From a virus: 25,596 nucleotides of DNA. Below are positions 7,707-14,469 of this stretch, one piece after another. The notes beneath the pieces were generated by a model. The model was given only the letters and a program-made list of their open reading frames with translations, was not told where the DNA came from and searched no databases. Each line of letters starts with the position of its first letter. The stretch's first letter is position 1. The DNA lies in IMG/VR virus record IMGVR_UViG_3300017743_000106, positions 1 to 25,596 of that record; one strand, 5' to 3'. The translations under genes and the position numbers were made by a program.

Positions 7707-9688
7707 TATGCTAACAAACCTCCGGGCCTTTGCTGTCTTATTAGTTCTGATTGTATAGCAGAAGCTAGAACTCTGCCAAAGTCTCCCGCCCTTTGGTCGT
7801 CTCCTTGTACGTTTGACCCGCTTGCATCTACATTAACTACGATACTTGCACCACCTCCGATGTTTGGGCTAACCATACCGCTAGAACTTGGTGTAAATAT
7901 CTCCGGGCCTCTTTCTCCCACTAAATAACTAGAACCTCTCAAAGCTGCGCCACCATTAGCGCTACGACCACTTAAACTAAAGAACTCTCCAATACCACCC
8001 CCTAAGCTCCCGAGGAAAGCATTAACACCATATTGAATCAAAGACCTCTGTATCTGCCCAAAGACTGCTGAGGCGACCTCTCCAAGTGTTTTAGTACCAT
8101 TTATTGCACCTTCGATTGCGTTGACCAATCCATTTCTTATTGCCATTGACATATCTGTATAAAGTTGTGTTAATTCTGCGACCTGATCGTACTCCTTACC
8201 GCTTTCGCTTAATATTTGCTCAATTAATGAAAGTCTTTCTTTGGTTGGGTCTACTTGTTTTGTAACTTCTGCTGTTATACCTTCTTCCGCTTTAAGTTCT
8301 TGCATTTTTAATTCAATTCTTGTAATTAAATCCATTGCAAGCCCTTGTATGTTCTCTGCCTGTTCTGTATTTGGGCCGCCGGGTCTAGTCCGTGTAGTTT
8401 GATTTTGTATTCTTTGTACCAACTTGTTCATTCTTTCAAGTTGTTTTACATCGTTTATACCCTCTGGACTAAATCCAGTTAAGGCATTTTCGAATCTATC
8501 TAATGCCCCTGACTCCATTCCAAAGGTCATTTGTGTCCCACCTAGTGCCAGTTGCCTTGCACCTTCTCCCATATTGAGGTCTTGCATAAGTGCAATGGCT
8601 TCTGAAAATTTAGAAACTATTTCTCCAACCGTCCCTAAAATGTCTTTTAACGCCGGGCCAAGCGCTTTGTCCAAAATCCTAACCAAATTACCAATTTGTT
8701 TGACAAGGTTACTGAATTGCTGTGATAACGTGCCTTGAAATTCATTCGTGGCGTCTAAAGCAACACCAGAAGAATTAGCTTGATTAATCAAATTTTCGTT
8801 AAATTTCACAAGATCATCGTTTATTAATGGGAATACAGCCTTCATGGCTTCTACACTTCCAAACAATTTTGCTAATTGTTCAGTTGTTGCTCCACTATTT
8901 GCTATTTGTGCCAATATCCCTTCGAAACCTTTTGACTCTAAAGCCGCTGCATTAAATTCTATGCCTAGTTTTTTGGCAATTTTTTCTGCTTCCCCTGTAG
9001 GTTTTAATATTGATACGATTGCTTGATTTAATCCTGTAAAAGTCTGTTCAACTGGGACACCTTGCGCTGTAATTGTAGCTATAGCAGCGTTTAATTCATC
9101 AATACTTATACCCGCCGCTGAAGCCGTAGGTGCGATTCTACCTATCTGCCTTGCATATTGGTCAACAATTATTTTACCGTCATTTTGTGTTTGTATAAAT
9201 CCATCTACTATCTTTGCAGCCTTGTCTGATTCCAAACCGAAAGCATTCAAAACACTTGTAACAGCATCAGAAACAGTACCAAGCTCGGACATTCCACCAA
9301 CAGCACCTAAAGCTGAAGCCTCAAGTACTTGTGAAGCCTCTGCTGCGTCTGTAAAACCCGCTGAAGCTACGTCATAACTTGCGGCTAATAATTCGGTTTG
9401 TGAATACGCACCTTCTAGACTATTGCTCAAATGTAAAAGATTATTTGAAAGTACATCAACATCAACCCCTAAAGTTTTTACCGCTGTTCTTGCCTGCTCT
9501 GCCTCATTAAACCCTTTGAAATAATTCCGGACACCAGCCGCTACCAGTAAACCACCGGTTAAAAATCCAAACGCCTGACGTAAACCGCCAACCGATTTTG
9601 TTAATTGGTTTGATGCTCCTTGAGCCTGACGTAATCCACGAACTGCCTGTTGTGAATTAACTCTCAGGTCAATATTTGAAATAGCCAC
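7706..9688 (-). CDS. Tape measure protein
   Basis: A 660-aa tape measure of the TP901/lambda H type. The N-terminus is helical (NSQQAVRGLRQAQGASNQL) with a hydrophobic stretch near 40-57 (FGFLTGGLLVAAGV). The conserved core at about 60-290 includes LLAASYDVASAGFTDAAEAS, ASALGAVGG and AAGISIDELNAAIATITAQG, followed by VPVEQTFTGLNQ. The C-terminus has SYLVGERGPEIFTP, common at the ends of tape measures. By the usual relation of about 0.15 nm per residue, the tail would be near 100 nm. The start is GTG, with TAGGA about 8 nt upstream; that TAG is also the stop of the GT chaperone, tying its translation to the frameshift product. The protein is packed inside the tube and probably enters the host envelope at infection. 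Confidence 0.95.
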   Translation of the reverse strand: MAISNIDLRVNSQQAVRGLRQAQGASNQLTKSVGGLRQAFGFLTGGLLVAAGVRNYFKGFNEAEQARTAVKTLGVDVDVLSNNLLHLSNSLEGAYSQTELLAASYDVASAGFTDAAEASQVLEASALGAVGGMSELGTVSDAVTSVLNAFGLESDKAAKIVDGFIQTQNDGKIIVDQYARQIGRIAPTASAAGISIDELNAAIATITAQGVPVEQTFTGLNQAIVSILKPTGEAEKIAKKLGIEFNAAALESKGFEGILAQIANSGATTEQLAKLFGSVEAMKAVFPLINDDLVKFNENLINQANSSGVALDATNEFQGTLSQQFSNLVKQIGNLVRILDKALGPALKDILGTVGEIVSKFSEAIALMQDLNMGEGARQLALGGTQMTFGMESGALDRFENALTGFSPEGINDVKQLERMNKLVQRIQNQTTRTRPGGPNTEQAENIQGLAMDLITRIELKMQELKAEEGITAEVTKQVDPTKERLSLIEQILSESGKEYDQVAELTQLYTDMSMAIRNGLVNAIEGAINGTKTLGEVASAVFGQIQRSLIQYGVNAFLGSLGGGIGEFFSLSGRSANGGAALRGSSYLVGERGPEIFTPSSSGMVSPNIGGGASIVVNVDASGSNVQGDDQRAGDFGRVLASAIQSELIRQQRPGGLLA

Positions 9689-9697
9689 AAAGTTTTC

Positions 9698-10230
9698 CTA
9701 ACGTGTGCGGGACTTTGATTCCTCAATGTGCCGTTTTTCTCTTTCCGACTTCAGTTCAAAGTAAGCAGCGTAGAATAAAAATTCTTTGTCTGTTATACGA
9801 TTCCGAAGTTCGCCAACGGTCATTCCTAGCTCGCAAGATAAGAAAAACTCAAAGTTGAGCCAACTATCTTGCTCTAGGCGTTTTTTACTTCGCCCAATTC
9901 TGGAGCGGGGTCCATTCCGAACAAGAATAATTCAAGTTCGTTTAATACTTTTTCTGGTAGCTCGCGTTGTAGTTTTGGTGCATCAGCTAAAGCAAAAGCC
10001 TTTGAACCATCTTCCAATTCGGCTAACATACAAAGTATTCGGGTGCTGATCGCCAACGCATCTGTGCTATTTGTAGCTGAGTTTGCAGCGATTCTGTCTG
10101 ACCTTGTGAGTGGTCTGAAATATAAGTCGACTACTTTTTTACCGGCGTCATTTTTCAATTCAAACTTTCGTCTTTCTTGAATATTGAACTCAGTAGTTAA
10201 AAGGTCAACGGTGCGAGGATTTGTGGACAT
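9698..10230 (-). CDS. Tail assembly chaperone GT, made by -1 frameshift
   Basis: When ribosomes slip back one base on A AAA AAC at 9886-9880, codon 117 of the G-like protein joins a second frame of 60 codons ending in TAG at 9700-9698, for a product of 177 aa. The extra part reads RLEQDSWLNFEFFLSCELG, then MTVGELRNRITDKEFLFYAAYF. This is a good match to the T part of siphophage GT chaperones, which often have an ELRxRMTxxEFxxWxAYF pattern. The T part has no start codon of its own. In lambda, GT binds tape measure and tail tube subunits during tail assembly, and the G:GT ratio matters. Slip site, fusion frame and position just ahead of the tape measure are seen; the frequency is unknown. Confidence 0.9.
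9874..10230 (-). CDS. Tail assembly chaperone G-like protein
   Basis: The unshifted product is 118 aa and lies between the tail tube and tape measure genes, where lambda G is found. It contains LKNDAGKKVVDLYFRPLTRS near residues 25-45, resembling the usual beta-strand opening of these chaperones, and a helical C-terminal half (ALADAPKLQRELPEKVLNEL). The stop TAG follows the slip site by one codon. The ATG is 3 nt after the tail tube stop. It is expected to coat the tape measure and recruit tube subunits, and to be absent from mature virions. Identity rests on position, size and the frameshift arrangement more than on sequence. Confidence 0.85.
   Translation of the reverse strand: MSTNPRTVDLLTTEFNIQERRKFELKNDAGKKVVDLYFRPLTRSDRIAANSATNSTDALAISTRILCMLAELEDGSKAFALADAPKLQRELPEKVLNELELFLFGMDPAPELGEVKNA
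9880..9886 (-). promoter_or_regulatory. -1 ribosomal frameshift site A AAA AAC
   Basis: Read in the G frame (GTA AAA AAC GCC TAG), the heptamer is the classical X XXY YYZ slippery sequence A AAA AAC, placed two codons ahead of the stop. Reading in the -1 frame after it stays open for 60 codons and gives a T-like chaperone domain. No pseudoknot was verified downstream. The same kind of site is used by many siphophage G/GT pairs. Confidence 0.9.
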
Positions 10231-10233
10231 AAA

Positions 10234-10650
10234 TTAAACAGCAAGTGTAATAGCACCATTAGCGGTAAAGTTCACGGTTAGAACTTCTAAATCGCCAACA
10301 GCAGCCCCCATATCAGCAGAGGTAACAATACCAGAAAAACTGACTTTCTTTGCGCCAGACGTATCAAGAAATAATTCAAATTGTGCGTCGCCGGCGTCCT
10401 CTGCAACAATAACATCATCAATTAAGTTTGCTGTTTCGTTACCATCTGCGGCTGTATAAAGAAGCTCAACGCTCCCGGTAGCAGAAATCAATCCACCAAC
10501 GTATGCTCTAGAAGTGTCGCCATGATCGGTACATTCAAGAATCTCTTTGTTTACGGTAAGTGACCAGTTTCTAGTACTAACAACAGCTTCAGTTGTACCT
10601 GAGCCATTTTTAAAATTAACTGATCCTTCCTCTCCACGAAAAAAAGCCAT
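10234..10650 (-). CDS. Major tail tube protein
   Basis: A 138-aa beta-rich protein of the small tail tube family. It opens AFFRGEEGSVNFKNGSG and continues with VVSTRNWSLTVNKEILECTD, then HGDTSRAYVGGLISATGSVE, a signature stretch of tube proteins in which WSLT and the GL..ATGSVE turn are conserved. The end has DLEVLTVNFTANGAITLAV. Subunits form stacked hexamer rings around the tape measure. Order (terminator, tube, G/GT, tape measure) is canonical. No Shine-Dalgarno is visible: the bases before the ATG are pyrimidine- and A/T-rich. A perfect hairpin lies about 32 nt upstream of the start and may affect its translation or mRNA stability. Confidence 0.9.
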   Translation of the reverse strand: MAFFRGEEGSVNFKNGSGTTEAVVSTRNWSLTVNKEILECTDHGDTSRAYVGGLISATGSVELLYTAADGNETANLIDDVIVAEDAGDAQFELFLDTSGAKKVSFSGIVTSADMGAAVGDLEVLTVNFTANGAITLAV

Positions 10651-10681
10651 AATAAATAAGAAAGGGTGTGTTAGCTACATA

Positions 10682-10704
10682 TTAACTCTTTGAATCAGAG
10701 TTAA
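10682..10704 (-). other. Perfect 8-bp hairpin upstream of the tail tube gene
   Basis: TTAACTCT (10682-10689) and AGAGTTAA (10697-10704) form a perfect 8-bp inverted repeat with a 7-nt loop. In the minus-strand transcript the stem contains the TAA stop of the 49-aa ORF. No run of T follows in the direction of transcription, so it is not a typical intrinsic terminator. It could be an mRNA stability element or a structure separating expression of the abundant tube protein from the genes before it. That function is inferred. Confidence 0.5.
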
Positions 10705-10831
10705 CAGTAGTAGTTTTGTTTTTTTGCTGTGATCGCTGATAAGATTCACAGCGGGGGTCCCATAGTGCTGGGTTGCGCTTGCCTTTTACCTTTTCGATAA
10801 TGTCAAGCATTTCTTCTGTAATTTCGGTCAT
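10682..10831 (-). CDS. Small hypothetical protein, 49 aa
   Basis: An ORF starting MTEITEEMLDIIEKVKGKRN, then NPALWDPRCESYQRSQQ, and ending in a Lys/Thr/Ser-rich tail. Its ATG overlaps the stop of the tail terminator gene in an ATGA arrangement, which argues that it is translated. The N-terminal 20 residues look helical and acidic; the rest is polar, with no membrane segment or metal motif. I recognise no family. Position between the tail terminator and tail tube suggests a minor tail or assembly role. It is short enough that chance cannot be excluded, but it fills the gap exactly. Confidence 0.6.
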   Translation of the reverse strand: MTEITEEMLDIIEKVKGKRNPALWDPRCESYQRSQQKNKTTTVNSDSKS

Positions 10832-11253
10832 AAGTCCTCGTATGCTTCAAAGGTCATTCTAAGTTGTGTTTGAAAAAAACCTTCTGGCTCTGGGTTTGCA
10901 ACTGGGGTAGGGCCATTAACAGGGTCAAAAACCACACCCGAAACGACCTGTCGATTGTACAAGTCGCGAATACGTTTTCCAATTACATAATTAGCTCCCG
11001 CGCCAATGCTTTGTCCAGTAAATATATTGATTGTAACAGCACCCACAACCTTGTTATTACTATCGCTAGTACCGCCAAGACTTAAATATTCTCCCTCGCC
11101 AAAACTAAACAGACATTGGACAAAAGAATCTCCGGGGGTAGGTGTATAACTTTGGTTGTAAAAAACTACAGGAACGGCGGGGCTACTTGCAAGTTCTGTA
11201 TTCAATCTACTTTCGATAACGCCTCTAACTGTGTTCAAGTCTATTGCAGCCAT
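10828..11253 (-). CDS. Tail terminator-like protein (DUF4128/lambda U-like)
   Basis: A 141-aa protein beginning MAAIDLNTVRGVIESRLNTE. This start is preferred to a longer frame reaching 11295 because GAGGAG lies about 6 nt before it and the ATG overlaps the previous stop (TAATG). The order helix N-terminus, VVFYNQSYTPTPGDSFVQCL, GAVTINIFTGQSIGAGANY and the closing GFFQTQLRMTFEAYEDL resembles the DUF4128/tail terminator fold. Such proteins form the hexamer ring that stops tail tube growth and binds the head connector. Its place between the completion proteins and tube gene fits. Assignment is by pattern and context, so moderate. Confidence 0.7.
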   Translation of the reverse strand: MAAIDLNTVRGVIESRLNTELASSPAVPVVFYNQSYTPTPGDSFVQCLFSFGEGEYLSLGGTSDSNNKVVGAVTINIFTGQSIGAGANYVIGKRIRDLYNRQVVSGVVFDPVNGPTPVANPEPEGFFQTQLRMTFEAYEDL

Positions 11254-11702
11254 TATGTTCTCCTCAATATTTTTTGATATTCTTGTACCGACCAATCCTC
11301 AAGTTCTTTTGCAATCTTATCTACCCAAGGTCCAGATTGTTGGTCGCTTCCAGTTCTTCCGATTGCCTTCCATGAAGCGGGTACGCCCTGACCTGTCCCA
11401 GAAAGCGCCTCAGCGTACGGCAAATTGTTGTGTATATGATAAACATTCCCAATCTTTTCAGCAAACCCAGCGGGATAGTTTGACCCTTTTGGTGGTGTAA
11501 CCCCTTTTGAAAAACCTCCGTCTATATTTGGCTTGCCGTCGGGTGCGTTCTCTCCAATCTGCCAATCAGAACGAAATCTACCGGTATCTACCGGGCTACC
11601 CATTTTTGCCCTTGCATCTGCTTCTAAAACAACGGCCCTTAAAAGTTGATTTATTTGGAACTCCATGTGTCCACCTATTCTTTCTGGGGGAATAATCATC
11701 AT
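11253..11702 (-). CDS. Tail completion / HK97 gp10- or lambda Z-like protein
   Basis: A 149-aa protein with VLEADARAKMGSPVDTGRFR, SDWQIGEN and, later, IHNNLPYAEALSGTGQGV and PASWKAIGRTG. The segment PVDTGRFRxxW followed by NxxPYAxxLExG is the pattern of HK97 gp10-like/minor tail Z proteins, which complete the head-proximal end of the tail. Translation may start at 11702, where ATG overlaps the previous stop (ATGA), or at Met13 (MEFQINQLL), which has AGGTGG 4 nt upstream. I kept the longer form because of the overlap, but the shorter one fits the family opening better. Neighbours on both sides are head-tail joining proteins. Confidence 0.78.
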   Translation of the reverse strand: MMIIPPERIGGHMEFQINQLLRAVVLEADARAKMGSPVDTGRFRSDWQIGENAPDGKPNIDGGFSKGVTPPKGSNYPAGFAEKIGNVYHIHNNLPYAEALSGTGQGVPASWKAIGRTGSDQQSGPWVDKIAKELEDWSVQEYQKILRRT

Positions 11703-12064
11703 GTTCTTAAATAAAGCTCATAGGACAAAACACTAGCACCACTACGGAATGTTTTGATTCTGACAATTTGGTGTACTTTGCTATCAATTACAACACGATC
11801 TTTTGTTGTTGGCGTGTAAGCCAAGGCATCAGCAGCAACAGTACATTTTAGGTCTGCGGCTTGTACTAGGTCGTTAACTTCTCTGTCATTCACATCTTGC
11901 AAAACTGCTTTTACTGCTGTATCGGCGGTTGTTTCGCTAATGACTCCAGTTGAAGCGTTATAACTTCCCGGTGTTACTTTTCTTACCGTCACGCTTGTAC
12001 CAACGCCCGGTATTTCGGCAACTTTGTCAATTACTTTTTGTAGGGCTGCTGCAAATGACGGCAT
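11699..12064 (-). CDS. Putative head-tail connector / stopper protein
   Basis: A 121-aa protein with an N-terminal helix (FAAALQKVIDKVAEI), then strands TSVTVRKVTPGSYNASTGVI, VKAVLQDVNDREVND, LKCTVAADALAYTPTTKDRV and VHQIVRIKTFRSG, closing SYELYLRT. This order (GSYDPxTG, VKAVLxD, a DRVxxDxxxxxIV strand) resembles small beta-barrel head closure proteins that sit between the portal/adaptor and the tail terminator. The start overlaps the previous stop (TAATG) and the stop overlaps the next start (ATGA). Function is inferred from fold pattern and neighbours. Confidence 0.65.
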   Translation of the reverse strand: MPSFAAALQKVIDKVAEIPGVGTSVTVRKVTPGSYNASTGVISETTADTAVKAVLQDVNDREVNDLVQAADLKCTVAADALAYTPTTKDRVVIDSKVHQIVRIKTFRSGASVLSYELYLRT

Positions 12065-12285
12065 TATATTAAATAAGCAATGACAGTACCACTATCCAGC
12101 TTGACGCTTGTTATCACGCCTTCTATTGCTGTATTGGATTTAAATTGAAGTCCAGTTAAATCTCCTGTGATATTTTCGGCAACCAAAGTATTAATGACTG
12201 AATCTTGCAACGCTTTGATGCAACCGAAACGGCCAGTATGTGCGGCTGTATCGTTGATAATTTTTGCAGCGGGATAGTAGCTCAT
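12064..12285 (-). CDS. Small hypothetical structural protein, 73 aa
   Basis: The 73-aa product has an N-terminal part reading AAKIINDTAAHTGRFGCIKA and a beta-rich C-terminal half (NITGDLTGLQFKSNTAIEGV, then ITSVKLDSGTVIAYLI). The C-terminal pattern, in which a short strand precedes GxIxSVxLxSGxVIAY, is one I recall in small proteins encoded near the head-tail joining genes of marine phages, perhaps a decoration or collar protein. AAGGAG lies 8 nt before the ATG, one of the clearest ribosome sites in the window, which suggests high translation and a protein needed in many copies. Function is not established. Confidence 0.6.
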   Translation of the reverse strand: MSYYPAAKIINDTAAHTGRFGCIKALQDSVINTLVAENITGDLTGLQFKSNTAIEGVITSVKLDSGTVIAYLI

Positions 12286-12289
12286 TAGA

Positions 12290-12850
12290 TTAACTCCTTT
12301 TTAGTGAAATGTTACCCGGTCCGCTAATTCGCAGCCCAGTAAAATACCGCTCGAACATCGGCGGTACTCTATCAGCGCCAACAGCGCCAAATTTGTCTGG
12401 TTCAACGGCAACTCCGCCAACCCCAACTCTTTTATAATCCTCTAAACCTGATAAACCTAAACCATCTTTGTTGTTATTAAGATATACAGCCAATTCAACT
12501 TGTGCTTCTTGAACTTCTGGGGGTATTTCGGTTTCTGTATAATAATCTGTGGTTATACGATAAGGGAACCCAGTTGTATAAGTACTTGTAAATGTATCTG
12601 GTTTTCTTACACCTTGTCTGGGCCATTGCAAAGCCTGTGTACTTGCTGCTTTTGCGCCAAGAAATCTTTCACGGTCAATACGTTTTGTAGCGCTTACCAA
12701 CGCCCTGTTTTTATTGTCATCGGTTGAACTATCCCACGCTGCGGCGTCAGTACCTAAAACAAGACCCTCAATCAAAGAGTTTGCGGCAGCTAATGTCAGA
12801 TAGCTATTTGCTGTAGCGCTTCCTACTGTTGCTACTATTGTTATCGCCAT
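12290..12850 (-). CDS. Head-tail adaptor, DnaT-like/gp6-like connector
   Basis: A 186-aa mainly helical protein: SATANSYLTLAAANSLIEGL, WDSSTDDNKNRALVSATKRI, then DRERFLGAKAASTQALQWPR and IPPEVQEAQVELAVYLNNN. This matches the family annotated as putative DnaT-like ssDNA-binding proteins, which in phages are the adaptor ring docking under the portal. The conserved features are the T..K..AL..AT..ID pattern, Q.LxWPR and the xIPxxVxxAxxELA helix. The family name is misleading and replication is not implied. The start overlaps the end of the 48-aa ORF by 47 nt, with no clear Shine-Dalgarno, so coupling to upstream translation is likely. Confidence 0.82.
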   Translation of the reverse strand: MAITIVATVGSATANSYLTLAAANSLIEGLVLGTDAAAWDSSTDDNKNRALVSATKRIDRERFLGAKAASTQALQWPRQGVRKPDTFTSTYTTGFPYRITTDYYTETEIPPEVQEAQVELAVYLNNNKDGLGLSGLEDYKRVGVGGVAVEPDKFGAVGADRVPPMFERYFTGLRISGPGNISLKRS

Positions 12851-12950
12851 TTACTTTTGGTAGTTTGGTCTTTTTTTTTGCTTTTGGGGGAACTGAGGCC
12901 ACTTTTGCGGCCTCCTGTTCTCTTAAACGCCTAAATGCGAATATCCCCAT
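12804..12950 (-). CDS. Small basic protein, 48 aa, overlapping the adaptor gene
   Basis: The ORF begins MGIFAFRRLREQEAAKVASV and continues PPKAKKKTKLPKVNGD before a Ser/Asn/Arg tail. Small proteins opening MGxFxFRRxREREAA, with a Lys/Ala/Pro-rich tail, are something I recall between capsid and adaptor genes of other tailed phages. The ATG is in a TAATG overlap with the decoration-like gene, and GGAGG occurs within the coding sequence. The last 47 nt are shared, in another frame, with the adaptor gene. It is highly charged and lacks any catalytic motif. A minor head component or regulator of the overlapping adaptor is possible, but no function is established. Confidence 0.6.
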   Translation of the reverse strand: MGIFAFRRLREQEAAKVASVPPKAKKKTKLPKVNGDNNSSNSRKRYSK

Positions 12951-13315
12951 TAACCAGCTTTTAGAATCTGGTAATTAAGTACAATCGCTTCTGATAAAGA
13001 ACCCCCAGATACGTTTGCAACTGTGATCTTGAAAGACCCAGCAGCAATACTATTTGCTTGAACTAAATAAGAACCGGCTGTACCAGCGCTCGCGTGATTA
13101 ACCACAACTACATCACTTGCAGTAATTTCAGAGTTTGTAACTGTGAAAGATACTTCAGCGGCAGCGGCTAATGCAGCGTTGTTCAAAGTGACAACTCCAG
13201 CAACTTTGTTAAGAGTTACAGCAGTCCCTTTGTTTGTGGCCTGAGTGACAGAACCTGTCTGGTCAGAACCTACACCGAGGGCGGCCCCGGCTGTTGCTTC
13301 AAATACTGATGGCAT
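12950..13315 (-). CDS. Capsid decoration / head fibre-like protein
   Basis: A 121-aa Ala/Val/Ser/Thr-rich beta protein encoded directly after the major capsid gene. It reads GSVTQATNKGTAVTLNKVAG, VVTLNNAALAAAAEVSFTVT, NSEITASDVVVVNHASAG, then GSFKITVANVSGGSLSEAIV and LNYQILKAG. This succession resembles a beta-sandwich repeated in many phage structural proteins, often next to the capsid gene. Cys is absent. GAGGT lies 10 nt before the ATG. By position and composition it probably binds the outside of the capsid, either as decoration or as a head fibre. Direct virion evidence would be needed to separate these. Confidence 0.72.
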   Translation of the reverse strand: MPSVFEATAGAALGVGSDQTGSVTQATNKGTAVTLNKVAGVVTLNNAALAAAAEVSFTVTNSEITASDVVVVNHASAGTAGSYLVQANSIAAGSFKITVANVSGGSLSEAIVLNYQILKAG

Positions 13316-13327
13316 AATTAATTACCT

Positions 13328-14359
13328 CTAGTCTTGAGTAGATACGTTAGTAGATCTAACGATACCAATGTTCTTTGTGTCGTAAACTTTCGACCAGTTA
13401 GCTACGGTTCCTAGAACAGTTCTGTTTGGATTTGTTGTTGTAACAGCCCACTTAGACCCTACTGGGTGGTAGCAGTAATGTAAGTCAACAGCCATTGCGT
13501 CAGACTTCGCCAAAATGTCTCTGTCTGTCTCTGTTGTTAGACCTGCCTGCTCGCCACTTGCTACAGCGCCGGGTGTAAAGAAATATGTTGAATACTCTGT
13601 TGATGAAGCAGAACCAGTTGTTGAAACATCGTCTGATACGATCACGCGTAAACCGCAATATGTTGGAACTGTGTCGTTTCCACCGCCGTATGCTGGGGCA
13701 ATAGTACCACCAGATGCAGTTGCAGAACCACCATTTCCGTCACTTGCAAGAACATAGTCAACCATTTTTCTCTCAACGAGATCATAGTAGACCTTGCTAT
13801 GCATACAAACTACTGAAAGTTTGTCGCCTTGATCTCCAAGGATTGATCTAGCTTTAGCAACGTGTTTTGGACTAAGCCCTGTTGGTGTGTCGCTACTTTC
13901 AGAGTCAATACATAAATCAAAGAAAGCTGAGTTAGAATCGTTTGAATTTATAGAACCAAATACACCATCTAGGCAAGCTAAAAGGTCTTTTTGTCTTTGG
14001 TTAGCAATATATGCCCCGATCTTTTGACCGATTGCAGCCATTGGGTCAGAACCCGCTGCTAGTGCAGCTAAATCTCTTGATTCGAATGCACGACCTCTGT
14101 GTAAAATTACTCCAACTTGCTTGTCAGTTGTAATCTTACCGGGTGTTAAAGAACTTGAATCGGATAGAACCTCAAAATCTCCACTTAAGTTTGCAGAGAA
14201 AAAAGGTACATTTATTAGATCACCACCCTCAGTAGCGTTTAATTCAGCCATAGGTTGAACAACACCGCTTGCGAGGAAAGAATCCCTTTGTGTGGTCTGT
14301 TCTATAACATACGGCGTAAACACCTCGGGGATAATCATGTCACTACGAAGAGTAGCCAT
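13328..14359 (-). CDS. Major capsid protein (HK97 fold, gp13-like family)
   Basis: A 343-aa protein with the pattern of the gp13-like major capsid group: SDMIIPEVFTPYVIEQTTQR, DSFLASGVVQP, GGDLINVPFFSANLSGDFEV, then ITTDKQVGVILHRGRAFESR and DLAALAAGSDPMAAIGQKIG. The second half has ARSILGDQGDKLSVVCMHSK and VYYDLVERKMVDYV, typical of the HK97 A-domain in this group, and ends with DLHYCYHPVGSKWAV. No N-terminal delta domain is obvious; instead a separate scaffold is encoded upstream. It is preceded by the widest gap in the window (about 110 nt), which holds possible control elements. There is no strong Shine-Dalgarno. Confidence 0.93.
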   Translation of the reverse strand: MATLRSDMIIPEVFTPYVIEQTTQRDSFLASGVVQPMAELNATEGGDLINVPFFSANLSGDFEVLSDSSSLTPGKITTDKQVGVILHRGRAFESRDLAALAAGSDPMAAIGQKIGAYIANQRQKDLLACLDGVFGSINSNDSNSAFFDLCIDSESSDTPTGLSPKHVAKARSILGDQGDKLSVVCMHSKVYYDLVERKMVDYVLASDGNGGSATASGGTIAPAYGGGNDTVPTYCGLRVIVSDDVSTTGSASSTEYSTYFFTPGAVASGEQAGLTTETDRDILAKSDAMAVDLHYCYHPVGSKWAVTTTNPNRTVLGTVANWSKVYDTKNIGIVRSTNVSTQD

Positions 14360-14469
14360 TGAAAATCTTTGGATAAAGTGTACGATATTGCGGGCGCAGC
14401 CCTACAGAGTCCGGCGCAGCCTTTCCCTAGTTACGATCTATAATAACCAATAAACTACAAAATCAACAA
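14360..14469 (-). promoter_or_regulatory. Intergenic control region before the capsid gene
   Basis: This is the only sizeable non-coding gap. Two copies of GGCGCAGCC (14393-14401 and 14413-14421) lie exactly 20 bp apart, and each can fold as a 3-4 bp stem with a 3-nt loop (GGC-GCA-GCC). On the minus strand a weak sigma70-like pair is present: TTGATT (14466-14461) and TATTAT (14445-14440), 15 nt apart, which is shorter than ideal. A promoter boosting capsid mRNA, or an RNA element in the leader, is possible. Repeats are seen; promoter activity is a guess. Confidence 0.35.

Noticed and set aside
10682-10704. Hairpin as an intrinsic terminator
   Set aside because: No T run follows on the minus strand and the stem is A+T-rich; the operon continues directly.
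11254-11295. Longer start (GTISKNIEEN-type extension) for the tail terminator-like gene
   Set aside because: GAGGAG is correctly placed before the internal ATG at 11253, which also overlaps the previous stop; the extension lies in the previous gene.
12290-12850. DnaT-like label taken as a replication protein
   Set aside because: The gene is inside the head-tail joining cluster and the family in phages acts as the portal adaptor.
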